DNA of 64,000 nt. Source: Leminorella richardii (GTDB lineage: Bacteria > Pseudomonadota > Gammaproteobacteria > Enterobacterales > Enterobacteriaceae). A model generated the notes under the pieces. The model did no database searches, was not told where the DNA came from, and saw only the letters and a program-made list of their open reading frames with translations. The position numbers and the translations under genes are program-made. The stretch lies in assembly GCF_900478135.1 (NCBI RefSeq), contig NZ_LS483470.1, forward strand, positions 675,501-739,500. The letters run 5' to 3'. This document shows, piece by piece, positions 25,315-35,550 of the stretch; position 1 is the first letter of the stretch; the number at the start of each line of letters is the position of its first letter.

Positions 25315-28300
25315 TGGGAGAAAGCCTACCTCAGGCGCTTGAGCCGCTGGCGCTGCCGCTGTTTGGCGAGCGCCTGATTGAGGCTTCCGCCGGTACCGGA
25401 AAAACCTATACGCTGGCGGCGCTCTATCTTCGCCTGCTGCTGGGGCTTGGCGGTGCGGCGGCTTATCCTCGCCCGCTGGAGGTCGAGGAAATTCTGGTGG
25501 TGACCTTTACCGAAGCGGCGACGGAAGAGCTGCGCAACCGCATTCGTGACAACATTCACCGCCTGCGCATGGCCTGCCTGCGCCGGGAAAGCAAGGAGCC
25601 GATGCTCAGCAGCCTGCTGGCGCAGATAGAGGATTTTGACGCAGCGGCTTCTTGGCTGCTGGCGGCCGAGCACCAAATGGACGAAGCGGCTATCTACACG
25701 ATCCACGGCTTTTGCCAGCGAACCCTGAGCCAGAATGCGTTTGAGTCCGGCGTTCCGTTTGAACAAACTCTGATTGAAGACGAGCTGCCGCTGCGCCGCC
25801 AGGCCGTTGCGGACTTTTGGCGTCGCCACTGCTATCCGCTGCCGTTACCTGTTGCATCTGCCATTGCGGCCGAGTGGCGCGGGCCAGACAGCCTGCTGGC
25901 GGACATGTCCCCCTACCTGCATGGCGAAGCGCCGAGTCTGCGCCAGACGCCTACGCAAGACGATATCTTGCAGCGCCACCAGCAGATTGTTGAGCGCATT
26001 GAGGCACTGAAACAGCAATGGTTGGCGTGCGAAAGGGAGATTGGCCCGCTGATTGTTGCTTCTGATGTCGATAAGCGCAGCTACAGCAGTCGCTATCTGA
26101 CCAACTGGCTGTCGGCCATAACCGAATGGGCCGGTCAGGAGACACTTGACTATCAGCTCCCCGATCCTTTAAAGCGTTTTTGTCAGTCGACGCTGGATGA
26201 AAAAACCAAGAAGGGCGAGCCGCCTCGACACCGGATTTTCAGCGAAATTGAGCTTCTGTACACAGAGCCGCTGACGCTGAGAGATTTGATTCTGGCGCGA
26301 GCGCTGAGCGAAGTTCGCCTTTCGGTACAGAAAGAGAAGCGCAGGCGCGCGGAAATGGGGTTTGATGATTTACTCAGTCGTCTGGACGCTGCGCTCAGGG
26401 GGGAAGGCGCTTCAACGCTGTCTGCGGCTATCCGCCAGCGCTATCCGGTTGCAATGATCGATGAGTTTCAGGATACCGATCCGCAGCAGTATCGCATTTT
26501 CCACCGCGTGTACGGCGGCCGTGAGGATACCGGCCTGCTGCTGATAGGCGATCCAAAGCAGGCCATTTACGCGTTTCGCGGCGCGGATATCTTTACCTAT
26601 ATGCGCGCGCGCAGCGAGGTAAGCAATCACTACACGATGGACACCAACTGGCGTTCATCCAAGGCGATGGTAGAGAGCGTTAACCACCTGTTTGCACAGC
26701 TGCCGTCGCCGTTTATTTTTGAGCAAATTCCCTTTATGCCGGTTAAGTCCGCTGACCAAGACGGGCAGTTAGCCTTTGAGGTTGAGAGTAAAGTGCAGCC
26801 GGCTCTTAGCCTGTGGCAGATACCTAGTGAAGGCTGCAGTCTGGCAGAATATCAGCAGACTATGGCAGAGTGCTGCGCTGCACAGGTTAGAGACTGGCTA
26901 ATGGCCGGTCAGCGTGAGTCTGCCTGGTTAGTGACGGCTAACGGACGTCGTCCGGTTAGCGCATCAGACATTGCTATTCTGGTTCGTACTGGCAAAGAGG
27001 CTGCGCTGGTGCGAGACGCGTTAAGCGCTCTGGGCGTGGCGTCGGTTTACCTTTCTAATCGGGAAAGCGTGTTTAGCGTGCCAGAGGCGCAGGACGTTCT
27101 GTGGTTTCTACAGGCTGCACTGTCTCCTGAACAGGAGCGCGCGCTGCGTGCTGCCTTAGCCAGCGGCATGATGGGGCTAGACGCCGCGCAAATAGACGCC
27201 ATCAATCAGGACGAACGCCAGTGGGAAGCGTTGATTGACGAGTTTACCGAGTATCGCAGCATATGGTTCAAGCGGGGCGTGCTGCCGATGCTGAGAGAAG
27301 CGATGGCTCGGCGCGGGCTGGCGGAAAACCTGCTGGTGACGCAGGGGGGCGAGCGCCGTCTGACGGATATCATGCATATTGGCGAGCTTCTGCAAGAGGC
27401 CTCGCTTCGGCTCGAAAGTGAGCACTCGCTGGTGCGCTGGCTGTCACAGCAGATTGCCGCGCCTAATGACCGGGCCGATAGTCAGCAGCTGCGTTTAGAA
27501 AGCGATCGCAGCCTAGTGAGAATCGTGACTATCCACAAATCTAAGGGGCTGGAATATCCCCTGGTATGGCTGCCCTTCATTTGCGGTTTCCGTCAGCAGA
27601 TGAACGCGCTGTATCACGATCGCCAGACCTACACTTCAGTGCTGGATCTGCAGCGCGGTGAGGATTCACTTGCGCTGGAAGAAGAAGAGCGCATGGCGGA
27701 AGACCTGCGCCTGCTTTATGTAGCAATAACGCGGTCGGTTTTTCACTGTAGCGTTGGCATCGCGCCGCTGTACACCCGCGGTCGCAGCAAAGGCAATAGC
27801 GACGTGCACCGCAGCGCGATGGGATATTTGCTGCAAAAAGGTCAGGCGGGTGACGCTCAGGCGCTACTGCAGTCGCTAGAGGCGTTTGCTCAGGGGGAGT
27901 CTATTCAGCTGGTTGACGCTGCTCGCGTTGACGACTCGCGGTGGCAGGCTCCTGAACTTTCCGCAGACACGCTGGCGGCGCGGCGTTTCCTTTCCCCCCG
28001 TCGTGACGACTGGCGAGTGACCAGCTATTCCGGGTTATCGCAGCAGGGCGGCGGGCATCACTATGAGATTGTGCCGCGCTTTGATACCGATGCAGCAGGT
28101 GAGCGGCGCGGTGTATCTGAGGTTCTTCCTGAGAAAACGCCACATACTTTTCCAAAGGGGGCCGCACCGGGCACCTTTTTACACGGGCTGTTTGAGTCCT
28201 TTGACTTTACCGAGGGGCCGGATCGGCTTTGGCTACAGGAGCAGGTTGAGCGGCAAGGGCTGGTGCCCGAGTGGGAGCCAGTGGTGTATGACTGGCTTGA

Positions 28301-28856
28301 GGCAGTGTTGAAGGCGCCTTTGACCGAAGAGGGCGTACGGCTGTGTGACATTCCCACAAAGGAGAGAAGCGTTGAGCTACAGTTCTTTTTACCCATTGAT
28401 TCCCCTCTGACAGCAGCCCGACTTGACGCGCTGGCAAAGCGTTACGATCCGCTGTCTGCAGGCTGCCCAGCGCTGGCGTTTCGGCAGGTTGAAGGCATGC
28501 TGAAAGGCTTTATCGATCTGGTCTTTCGCTGGCAGGGGCGCTACTACCTGCTGGACTATAAGTCTAACTGGCTAGGGGAAGACGCGTCGGCCTACACGCA
28601 AGAAGCCATGGCGACGGCGATGGGCGAGCACCGCTATGACCTTCAGTATCAGCTGTATACGCTGGCGCTTCACCGCTATCTGCGTCATCGCATTGCCGAT
28701 TACGACTACCAGACGCACTTTGGCGGCGTGCTGTACCTTTTTCTACGCGGCGTCGAGCCGGGGAAACCGCAACAGGGTATTTTTCACTGCCGACCCGAGC
28801 TTGCCCTCGTTGAAGCGATGGATGCGCTGTTTCACTCAGGGGAGATGCCTCGCTGA
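25314..28856 (+). CDS. recB: Exodeoxyribonuclease V subunit beta (RecB)
   Basis: 1180 residues, the same as E. coli RecB. A 3'-5' SF1 helicase and the only nuclease of RecBCD. Walker A ASAGTGKTYT (K30), DEFQDTDPQQYRIF (motif II), RIVTIHKSKGLEYPLVW and LLYVAITRS are visible. The C-terminal nuclease domain has GFIDLVFRWQ and D1081-Y-K1083-SNWLG. It is coupled to ptrA upstream and to recD downstream by a TGATG overlap. Confidence 0.97.
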   Translation: MGESLPQALEPLALPLFGERLIEASAGTGKTYTLAALYLRLLLGLGGAAAYPRPLEVEEILVVTFTEAATEELRNRIRDNIHRLRMACLRRESKEPMLSSLLAQIEDFDAAASWLLAAEHQMDEAAIYTIHGFCQRTLSQNAFESGVPFEQTLIEDELPLRRQAVADFWRRHCYPLPLPVASAIAAEWRGPDSLLADMSPYLHGEAPSLRQTPTQDDILQRHQQIVERIEALKQQWLACEREIGPLIVASDVDKRSYSSRYLTNWLSAITEWAGQETLDYQLPDPLKRFCQSTLDEKTKKGEPPRHRIFSEIELLYTEPLTLRDLILARALSEVRLSVQKEKRRRAEMGFDDLLSRLDAALRGEGASTLSAAIRQRYPVAMIDEFQDTDPQQYRIFHRVYGGREDTGLLLIGDPKQAIYAFRGADIFTYMRARSEVSNHYTMDTNWRSSKAMVESVNHLFAQLPSPFIFEQIPFMPVKSADQDGQLAFEVESKVQPALSLWQIPSEGCSLAEYQQTMAECCAAQVRDWLMAGQRESAWLVTANGRRPVSASDIAILVRTGKEAALVRDALSALGVASVYLSNRESVFSVPEAQDVLWFLQAALSPEQERALRAALASGMMGLDAAQIDAINQDERQWEALIDEFTEYRSIWFKRGVLPMLREAMARRGLAENLLVTQGGERRLTDIMHIGELLQEASLRLESEHSLVRWLSQQIAAPNDRADSQQLRLESDRSLVRIVTIHKSKGLEYPLVWLPFICGFRQQMNALYHDRQTYTSVLDLQRGEDSLALEEEERMAEDLRLLYVAITRSVFHCSVGIAPLYTRGRSKGNSDVHRSAMGYLLQKGQAGDAQALLQSLEAFAQGESIQLVDAARVDDSRWQAPELSADTLAARRFLSPRRDDWRVTSYSGLSQQGGGHHYEIVPRFDTDAAGERRGVSEVLPEKTPHTFPKGAAPGTFLHGLFESFDFTEGPDRLWLQEQVERQGLVPEWEPVVYDWLEAVLKAPLTEEGVRLCDIPTKERSVELQFFLPIDSPLTAARLDALAKRYDPLSAGCPALAFRQVEGMLKGFIDLVFRWQGRYYLLDYKSNWLGEDASAYTQEAMATAMGEHRYDLQYQLYTLALHRYLRHRIADYDYQTHFGGVLYLFLRGVEPGKPQQGIFHCRPELALVEAMDALFHSGEMPR

Positions 28857-30730
28857 TGCTGACACTATTAACCAAGGCGGCTGATGCAGGTCTGTTCAGG
28901 CCGCTGGACATTCAGCTGGCGAGGCTATTGGCAGGTGATAGCGGGCCAAGCATGGCTCTGCTGGTGGCCAAACTCAGCGCAGAGTCGGGAGATGGTCACG
29001 TTTGCCTGCCTCTTGCTTCGCTTAATAAAGAGACACTGTTTCCCGGCAGGCATAGCGAAATGGCTGAGGCGCTGTGGCAGGCGGCAGGATGCCCAACGGT
29101 AGCCGATTTTTTACAGGTGCTTTCTTGTTCTTCCGCAGTGGGTGACGGCACTCAGGCGACGCCGCTGGTGCTGGATGGGGAGCGCCTCTATCTGCATCGA
29201 ATGTGGCAAGACGAGGGAAAGATTGCTGACTTTCTGTTGAAGAGTACCAGTAAAGGCGAAGTCGATGAGGTACAGCGACTGCGCCGCATTCTTGACGATC
29301 TTTTTCCTCCTGTTTCTGACGGCATTGACTGGCAAAAGGTCGCCGCTGCAGTAGCGGCAACGCGAGGCGTGTCGGTGATCTCCGGCGGGCCGGGAACGGG
29401 GAAAACCACAACGGTAGCGCGCCTGCTGGCGGCGCTGCTGTCTCTTGATGACACACAGACTTTGCGCATTGCGCTGGCGGCACCGACCGGAAAGGCTGCG
29501 GCCAGATTAACGGAGTCGCTGGCCGCGGCCAGCCGAGACTTGCCGCTGACTCAGGCGCAGCGAGACAGGCTGCCGACAGAGGCGTCAACGCTGCATCGCC
29601 TGCTTGGTATGCGCTTTAGCCGCTCACAGCGGCGATATGGTGCAGAGAATCCTCTTCATCTGGACGTGCTGATTGTCGATGAAGCGTCAATGGTGGATCT
29701 GCCGATGATGGCGCATTTGGTTGGTGCTCTGCCTCCTCAGGCTAGGTTGATCCTGCTAGGAGATCGCGATCAGCTGGCATCAGTAGAGGCGGGAGCGGTG
29801 CTCGGAGACGTGTGTCGGTTTGCTGAACTGGGCTATAGTGCGACAAGAGCCGCTCAGCTTAGTGCATTAACGGGATACGAGATTGCTGAAGGTGAATCTT
29901 CATCAGTCTCGGTGCGCGATAGCCTTTGCCTGTTGAAAAAGAGCTACCGTTTTGACGCTCACTCTGGCATTGGTCGCCTGGCGCAGTCAGTCAATCAGGG
30001 GGATGGGCGCGGCGCGTTGGCCTGCTTCGGGCAAGAGTTCGAGGACTTGGCGTGGCTCTCGTCGGGTGATGCGCAAGACTACCAGTCTCTGTTGGACGTT
30101 TGTATTGAAGGCTACAGTGACTATTTGGCAGCAACAGCGGAGCCTGAAAGGGACGCTAAGGACATTTTGGCGCGCTTTAACCGGTTTCGCCTGCTGTGTG
30201 CTCTGCGCGAGGGGCCTTTCGGCGTGGAGGGGCTTAATGAACGCATTGAGCTGATGCTCCAGCGGCGCGGGCTTATCGAGCGTCCACTAGGCGCTGCCGG
30301 GCTGTGGTATGTCGGCCGCCCGGTAATGATAAGCCGCAACGATGCTTCACTTGGGCTGTTTAACGGCGATATCGGCATTGCTTTTTACAGCGAGGGCGGT
30401 GAGCTGAGGGTTCATTTTCAGCTTCCGGACGGTTCGGTTAAATCCGTAACGCCGAGTCGGCTTCCGTCCTGTGAAACGGCCTACGTGATGACAGTGCATA
30501 AGTCGCAGGGCTCTGAGTTTGAGCATACGGCGCTGGTGCTGCCTGAGCAGTACACGCCGTTGCTAAGTCGGGAACTGGTTTATACGGCGATTACCCGAGC
30601 AAGAAATCGGCTGACGCTGTTTGCCAAACAGTCTGTGCTGCTGTCGGCCATTGCGACGCCGACCGAAAGGCGAAGCGGTCTGGCTGAACGGCTGCTAAAG
30701 GGCGTGGCGGGTAAAAACACGACGGACTGA
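28856..30730 (+). CDS. recD: Exodeoxyribonuclease V subunit alpha (RecD)
   Basis: 624 residues (E. coli 608). A 5'-3' SF1 helicase, the fast motor of RecBCD before chi. Walker A GGPGTGKTTT with K183, DEASMVDLPMM (motif II), LLGDRDQLASVEAGAVLGD and the C-terminal VMTVHKSQGSEFEHT then YTAITRAR are all present. Its start overlaps the recB stop. A hairpin follows the stop. Confidence 0.96.
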   Translation: MLTLLTKAADAGLFRPLDIQLARLLAGDSGPSMALLVAKLSAESGDGHVCLPLASLNKETLFPGRHSEMAEALWQAAGCPTVADFLQVLSCSSAVGDGTQATPLVLDGERLYLHRMWQDEGKIADFLLKSTSKGEVDEVQRLRRILDDLFPPVSDGIDWQKVAAAVAATRGVSVISGGPGTGKTTTVARLLAALLSLDDTQTLRIALAAPTGKAAARLTESLAAASRDLPLTQAQRDRLPTEASTLHRLLGMRFSRSQRRYGAENPLHLDVLIVDEASMVDLPMMAHLVGALPPQARLILLGDRDQLASVEAGAVLGDVCRFAELGYSATRAAQLSALTGYEIAEGESSSVSVRDSLCLLKKSYRFDAHSGIGRLAQSVNQGDGRGALACFGQEFEDLAWLSSGDAQDYQSLLDVCIEGYSDYLAATAEPERDAKDILARFNRFRLLCALREGPFGVEGLNERIELMLQRRGLIERPLGAAGLWYVGRPVMISRNDASLGLFNGDIGIAFYSEGGELRVHFQLPDGSVKSVTPSRLPSCETAYVMTVHKSQGSEFEHTALVLPEQYTPLLSRELVYTAITRARNRLTLFAKQSVLLSAIATPTERRSGLAERLLKGVAGKNTTD

Positions 30731-30745
30731 GCGGTGATGAGAATA

Positions 30746-30776
30746 AGCCTCTGTCTGTAAAGACAGAGGCTATTTT
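30746..30776. terminator. Bidirectional terminator between recD and the binding-protein gene
   Basis: AGCCTCTGTCT (30746-30756), loop GTAA, AGACAGAGGCT (30761-30771), followed by ATTTTAC on the plus strand. It separates two convergent genes. Confidence 0.75.
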
Positions 30777-30790
30777 ACATTCCTTCAGGC

Positions 30791-31771
30791 TTATTGAATC
30801 GCACTGCCGACTTCATCCAGCTGTAGGCTCAGGCTCTCAAGCCCGCCGCCGGAGAGATACCAAAGGTCCGGCTGAAGATAGACAATTTTTCCTTTACGAA
30901 ACGCATTGGTCTGGCGAACCTGTTCGTCATCTTCCAACAGTTTTCGGTCGATTTTCCCCTCACCAATGGCTTCATTGCGATCGATAATAAAAATGATGTC
31001 GGGGGTTTTCTCAACAATATATTCAGGCGTGGCAGCCTGACGCCCTTCGGTTAATCCTTCATCGGCCTGACGGAAACCGGCGACCTGATGAACAATAGCG
31101 GAATAGGCGTTGGCATTAGAGGCAGAGAGCTTACCGTTATAGTGGATCAGTACCATGGCTTTTAAATTGGCTTTTGCCGTTCTGGCGCGCAGGTCGGCTA
31201 TTTTTTTGTCCAGCATGGCTAAGCCGTTTTCCGCCTCTTTCTCTTTGTTAAATATCTGGCCGATGGTCATAACGTTTTTCTTGACGCTGTCCAGATAGCG
31301 TTTGGCGTCCAGGCTTAGGTTAGCCGTTGGCGCAATGCCGTTTAGCCCTTCATAGGCGGTATTTTGACGTCCGTTGATGATAATAAAGTCAGGCTTTAAA
31401 TCGGTGATTGTCTGCATGTCCGGTTTTTTCATGCCGCCCGCGTTGGCAATGCTGTCTTGAGCATATTCAGCCAGATAGCCGGGCAGGTTTTTTTTCGGCA
31501 GCGCCACGACGCCTTCCACCTTAAGAGCATCCATCGTATCCAGTGCGCCAAAGTCGAAGACGACAATGCGTGACGGGATTTTATGAACTTGCACGGTTCC
31601 CTGTGCGTGGGAAATGACTTTTCCATTTTCGTTTTGCGTAGGAGCTTCTGCGGGGGTGATCGTTTGAGCGTGTACAGGAGATGCAGGCGGTGTTTCCGCC
31701 TTTTTAGGGTCACAGCCTGTCAGGGTACCAAATGCCAGAGTGAGTGCCAGTAGCAGCAGAGTCTTTTTCAT
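30791..31771 (-). CDS. Siderophore ABC transporter substrate-binding lipoprotein (FepB/CeuE/YclQ-like)
   Basis: 326 residues. Signal peptide with lipobox LTGC (cysteine at about 20), then a linker rich in P/A/E and a class III periplasmic-binding fold typical of ferric-siderophore binders (SRIVVFDFGALDTMDAL near 67-83, PDFIIINGRQ, TPDIIFIIDRNEAIG). A strong Fur-like box lies upstream. No permease or ATPase genes are adjacent, so it must work with a transporter elsewhere. It separates recD from argA, which are neighbours in E. coli. The precise siderophore cannot be told. Confidence 0.88.
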   Translation of the reverse strand: MKKTLLLLALTLAFGTLTGCDPKKAETPPASPVHAQTITPAEAPTQNENGKVISHAQGTVQVHKIPSRIVVFDFGALDTMDALKVEGVVALPKKNLPGYLAEYAQDSIANAGGMKKPDMQTITDLKPDFIIINGRQNTAYEGLNGIAPTANLSLDAKRYLDSVKKNVMTIGQIFNKEKEAENGLAMLDKKIADLRARTAKANLKAMVLIHYNGKLSASNANAYSAIVHQVAGFRQADEGLTEGRQAATPEYIVEKTPDIIFIIDRNEAIGEGKIDRKLLEDDEQVRQTNAFRKGKIVYLQPDLWYLSGGGLESLSLQLDEVGSAIQ

Positions 31772-31850
31772 CCGTTAGCCTCAAAAATAGAGTTACCTGT
31801 TGAAACAGAAAGCGTGCAGTGTATCGAAGTCAAATTCGCACATCAATGTA

Positions 31851-31870
31851 AATGAATATTATTATCATTT
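31851..31870. promoter_or_regulatory. Fur box upstream of the siderophore-binding lipoprotein
   Basis: On the minus strand the region reads AAATGATAATAATATTCATT, an inverted ATGATAAT/ATATTCAT arrangement close to the Fur consensus. It lies about 80 bp upstream of the start at 31771. It implies induction under iron limitation. Confidence 0.7.
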
Positions 31871-31938
31871 AATGGTTCATTGCTACGGATAAAGTATAGG
31901 ATGCAGGCCGCGCATGAGCGCGGCCGAAGAGGGATTAT

Positions 31939-33264
31939 CTAAAGAGGGGTCACTAGAATCTTTGAACGGCGCTGATAGTTGTACAGCGCCTGTTTTTTCA
32001 TCGGTAGAGAATCGATATCCGCAGGCAGGAACCCTCGTTCCTGGAACCAGTGGATGCTGTGAGTGGTGAGAACAAACAGTTTCTCAAGCCCCATCAGGCG
32101 AGCCTGTGCGCTGATTTTATCCAACAGTATTTCGCCTCTCAGCGAACTGCGATATTCGGGATGAACGGCGACACAGGCCATTTCGCCAATCTTTTCATCC
32201 TGAAAGGGGTAGAGTGCCGCACAGGCGATCGTCATGTTGTCCCGCTCGATAATAGTGAACTTGTCGATCTCCATTTCAAGCTGCTCTCTTGAACGACGCA
32301 CCAGAATGCCCTGCTGCTCGAGAGGGCGAATGAGTTCCAGAATGCCGCCGATGTCGTGGATCGTCGCTCGCCGCACCTGTTCTGCGCTCTCCATGACAAT
32401 TTGAGTACCGATGCCGTCCCGGGAAAACAGTTCCTGCACCAGCGCGCCGTTTTCCTGATAGCTGATCAGGTGGCAGCGACGCACGCCGCTGCGGCAGGCC
32501 TTAATGGCGCCGCGCAGGAATCGCACCGTGCCGGACTGAAAGTCTCCCTGCGCTTCGTGGTATTCAAGGCTGGTCTGTGCATCGTTGGGGAACAGTTCAG
32601 AAACGATCTTCCCGTCTTTATCCTCAACCCCTTGAGAGGAGCAAAAGCCGATCATTTTTTCCGCTTTTAGCTTAATAGCCAGTTGGGTGGCGACTTCCTC
32701 GGACGTCAGGTTAAAGCTCTCACCCGTGACAGAAACGGCAACGGGGCCAAGCAGCACGATGGCGCCGTTGTTGAGCTGAGTATGAATGGCCTCTTCGTCA
32801 ATGCGCCGGATGCGGCCGCTGTGGCAGTAGTCGACGCCGTCATCGACTCCCATAGGCTGAGAGATGACGAAGTTGCCGCTAACGACGTTGATGTGTGCGC
32901 CCTGTAGAGGCGTATTGTTAAGGCTCATTGACAGTCGAGCGGTGATATCCAGCTGTAGGCGACCCGCTGCCTGTTTAACCAGCTCCAGCGCTTCGGCGTC
33001 AGTGACGCGGGTGTGCTTATGATAGACGGCAGGCTTGTTGTGCAGAGCCAGACTAGCGTCTATTTGCGGGCGAGCGCCGTAAACGACGACCAGATGAATG
33101 CCAAGGCTGTGAAGCAGGCCGATGTCATTAATAATGTTGCAGAAGTTTTCATGCTCAATGGCTTCACCCCCCAGCATGATAACGAACGTTTTTCCCCGGT
33201 GCGTATTGATATAGGGAACGGAGTGCCGAAAGCCTTCGACCAGTTCAGTGCTGCGCTCCTTCAT
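31939..33264 (-). CDS. argA: Amino-acid N-acetyltransferase (N-acetylglutamate synthase)
   Basis: 441 residues (E. coli 443). First step of arginine synthesis: glutamate plus acetyl-CoA gives N-acetylglutamate. An amino-acid-kinase-like regulatory domain (residues about 1-280, FVIMLGGEAIEHENF) precedes a GNAT acetyltransferase domain (about 290-440, ACVAVHPEYRSSLRGEILL). Arginine feedback binds the first domain in the family. Two tandem ARG boxes just upstream show ArgR control. It is divergent from amiC, as in E. coli. Confidence 0.95.
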   Translation of the reverse strand: MKERSTELVEGFRHSVPYINTHRGKTFVIMLGGEAIEHENFCNIINDIGLLHSLGIHLVVVYGARPQIDASLALHNKPAVYHKHTRVTDAEALELVKQAAGRLQLDITARLSMSLNNTPLQGAHINVVSGNFVISQPMGVDDGVDYCHSGRIRRIDEEAIHTQLNNGAIVLLGPVAVSVTGESFNLTSEEVATQLAIKLKAEKMIGFCSSQGVEDKDGKIVSELFPNDAQTSLEYHEAQGDFQSGTVRFLRGAIKACRSGVRRCHLISYQENGALVQELFSRDGIGTQIVMESAEQVRRATIHDIGGILELIRPLEQQGILVRRSREQLEMEIDKFTIIERDNMTIACAALYPFQDEKIGEMACVAVHPEYRSSLRGEILLDKISAQARLMGLEKLFVLTTHSIHWFQERGFLPADIDSLPMKKQALYNYQRRSKILVTPL

Positions 33265-33273
33265 GACTTGACC

Positions 33274-33312
33274 TCTGCATAATAATTCGGTTTTATTGTA
33301 TTTTTATTCTAT
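33274..33312. promoter_or_regulatory. Pair of ARG boxes (ArgR operator) at argA
   Basis: Two 18-bp sites, TCTGCATAATAATTCGGT (33274-33291) and ATTGTATTTTTATTCTAT (33295-33312), each match WNTGAATWWWWATTCANW with two mismatches. They are separated by exactly 3 bp, the standard spacing for hexameric ArgR. They begin 10 bp upstream of the argA start. The rest of the 298-bp argA-amiC gap holds promoters but no other clear feature. Confidence 0.8.
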
Positions 33313-33562
33313 TTTGAGCGGTAAGGCAAGTGGAATATTCAGCGCTGTGCGCTTTTAGCCGCTGTTGAAGGTGCTAAGCAGGAAGATGAAATCTGTATAA
33401 CGTTTAAGCGATATGTGCTAAGTATCAAGGAGTTTTGGGCAATCATGAGGCTAAAAGGCCGATAACACGCATCCTATGCGTGACAGCGAAGCCGCTCTTA
33501 GGTAGAGTTTTACGCCAGTTTTATTCGTTCTTATCGTGTATTGCCTGACTTAACGGAGAATC

Positions 33563-34804
33563 ATGTCCAGCTCTGAGCCCAATTATTTACGCCGCCGTTT
33601 GTTGCAGGGAGCCGCAGCGACGTGGTTGTTGAGCGTTAGCGGCGTCGGCGCGGCGGCTTCTATGGCTACCGTGGTTGCCGTGCGGGTGTGGCCTTCGTCG
33701 ACCTATACACGTATCACGTTGGAATCAAACATTCCCCTAAAGTATAAGCAGTTTGCTCTCGCCAATCCTAACCGCCTGGTGATTGATATTGAGGGCGTTC
33801 AGCTTAACAGCGTGCTGAAAAACATTTCGTCTCAGGTGCAGCAGAGCGATCCCTACTTAAAGCTGGTGCGAGTTGGGCAGTTTGATACTAAAACGGTTCG
33901 GCTGGTGCTTGAACTGAAGCAAAACATCAATCCTAGCCTGTTTACCCTTAATCCTATCGCCGAGTTTAAAAACCGTCTGGTGGTAGATTTGTATCCGGCT
34001 AACGGCGGCTCTTCAGAGCCTGACGATCCGCTGCTGGCGTTGCTGAAAGAGTATAATCAGGGCGCGCTGGAAAAAGATCAGCCCGCTCAGGCACCGCAGG
34101 CCGGTAAGGTTGGCAAGGACAGGCCTCTGGTGATCATGCTCGATCCGGGGCACGGCGGTGAAGATCCGGGCGCTATCGGCAAGCGCGGAACGCGGGAAAA
34201 GGATATCGTGCTGCAAATTGCCCGTCGCCTTCGTACTCTGATCCAAAAAGAGAAGGGAATGAAGGTCTATATGACCCGCAATGAAGACGTCTTTATTCCG
34301 CTGAAGGTTCGGGTGGCAAAGGCGCGTACGCAGCGGGCAGATCTGTTTATCTCCATTCACGCGGACGCCTTTACTAACCGCTCGGCGCGGGGGTCCTCTG
34401 TTTTTGCTCTTTCAACCAAGGGCGCGACCAGTAGCGCGGCCCAGTATCTGGCTCAAACCCAGAACGAGGCTGACCAGATTGGTGGGGTAAGCAAAAGCGG
34501 CGACCGCTATCTTGATCACACTATTTTCGATCTGGTTCAAACGGCGACAATCAACAGCAGCCTGACGTTTGGTAAAGAAGTGCTCGGCCGGATGGGGCGC
34601 ATCAACAAGCTGCACAAGAATAAAGTTGAACAAGCAGGTTTTGCGGTGCTGAAATCGCCGGATATTCCTTCGATCCTGATTGAAACCGCCTTTATTTCCA
34701 ATCTGGAAGAAGAGCGTAAACTGCGCACAGCGGCGTTTCAGCAGCAGCTGGCAGAGTCTATTTTCTCCGGCATTAAGACCTACTTCGCGTCTATTAAATA
34801 CTAG
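33563..34804 (+). CDS. amiC: N-acetylmuramoyl-L-alanine amidase AmiC
   Basis: 413 residues (E. coli 417). Septal periplasmic amidase that cuts peptide stems from glycan during daughter-cell separation. The N-terminus has a twin-arginine signal (LRRRLLQGAAATW), then an AMIN domain (about 34-150) for septum targeting and an Amidase_3 domain (about 185-413) with zinc-site motifs LDPGHGGEDPGA, ISIHADAF and ILIETAFISN. In the family activity requires NlpD. It is transcribed divergently from argA. Confidence 0.95.
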   Translation: MSSSEPNYLRRRLLQGAAATWLLSVSGVGAAASMATVVAVRVWPSSTYTRITLESNIPLKYKQFALANPNRLVIDIEGVQLNSVLKNISSQVQQSDPYLKLVRVGQFDTKTVRLVLELKQNINPSLFTLNPIAEFKNRLVVDLYPANGGSSEPDDPLLALLKEYNQGALEKDQPAQAPQAGKVGKDRPLVIMLDPGHGGEDPGAIGKRGTREKDIVLQIARRLRTLIQKEKGMKVYMTRNEDVFIPLKVRVAKARTQRADLFISIHADAFTNRSARGSSVFALSTKGATSSAAQYLAQTQNEADQIGGVSKSGDRYLDHTIFDLVQTATINSSLTFGKEVLGRMGRINKLHKNKVEQAGFAVLKSPDIPSILIETAFISNLEEERKLRTAAFQQQLAESIFSGIKTYFASIKY

Positions 34805-34808
34805 CCGC

Positions 34809-35150
34809 TCAGTCCACAATAAACAGGCGGGCGCCGGTTAGCGTTCGGGAGCGGTGTGCCTGAGCATTATCTCCAACCTGATAGCTCATGCCTGGCGTTA
34901 GCGTGACGCAGGTGCCGTCTTCCAGTTCAGTTTCAAGCTCACCTTCGAGGCACAGTAAAACGTGTCCTTTTTTACACCAGTGATCTGCCAAATAGCCTGG
35001 CGTATATTCCACTGCACGCACGCGAATAAGATTTTCCGCTTCGCCAAAGGTTTGGGTTTGCCAATAGGCTTTACCGGTTTCACCGGGATGTTCGGTTTTT
35101 TCGACGAGGTTCCAGTCAACAGTACAGAAAGAGAAGGGGGACATGCGCAT
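34809..35150 (-). CDS. DHCW-motif cupin-fold protein
   Basis: 113-residue single-domain cupin. The motif ADHWCKKGHVLLCLEGELE at about 58-76 is typical of the DHCW-motif cupin family of unknown function. ATG 35150 (MRMSPFSF) is preferred to an in-frame GTG at 35162 because GGTGAG lies 8 bp before it. It is convergent with amiC with only 4 bp between stops. Function is unknown; a metal-binding jelly roll is likely. Confidence 0.8.
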   Translation of the reverse strand: MRMSPFSFCTVDWNLVEKTEHPGETGKAYWQTQTFGEAENLIRVRAVEYTPGYLADHWCKKGHVLLCLEGELETELEDGTCVTLTPGMSYQVGDNAQAHRSRTLTGARLFIVD

Positions 35151-35248
35151 AGGCAAACTCACCGTTAGGTTGGGGAACGATAACGTTAAGCGTAGTCAAG
35201 TTTGTGGAGAAAAATAGGAGGAAAAATAAAGAAAAAGGAAGAAAAAAA

Positions 35249-35325
<77 letters not shown>

Positions 35326-35361
35326 TCCGACGCGATTTTCAATCGTTTACTGCTAAAGTAT

Positions 35362-35438
<77 letters not shown>

Positions 35439-35473
35439 TCCGAGACGATTTCAATCTTTTACTGCTACGGTAT

Positions 35474-35550
<77 letters not shown>

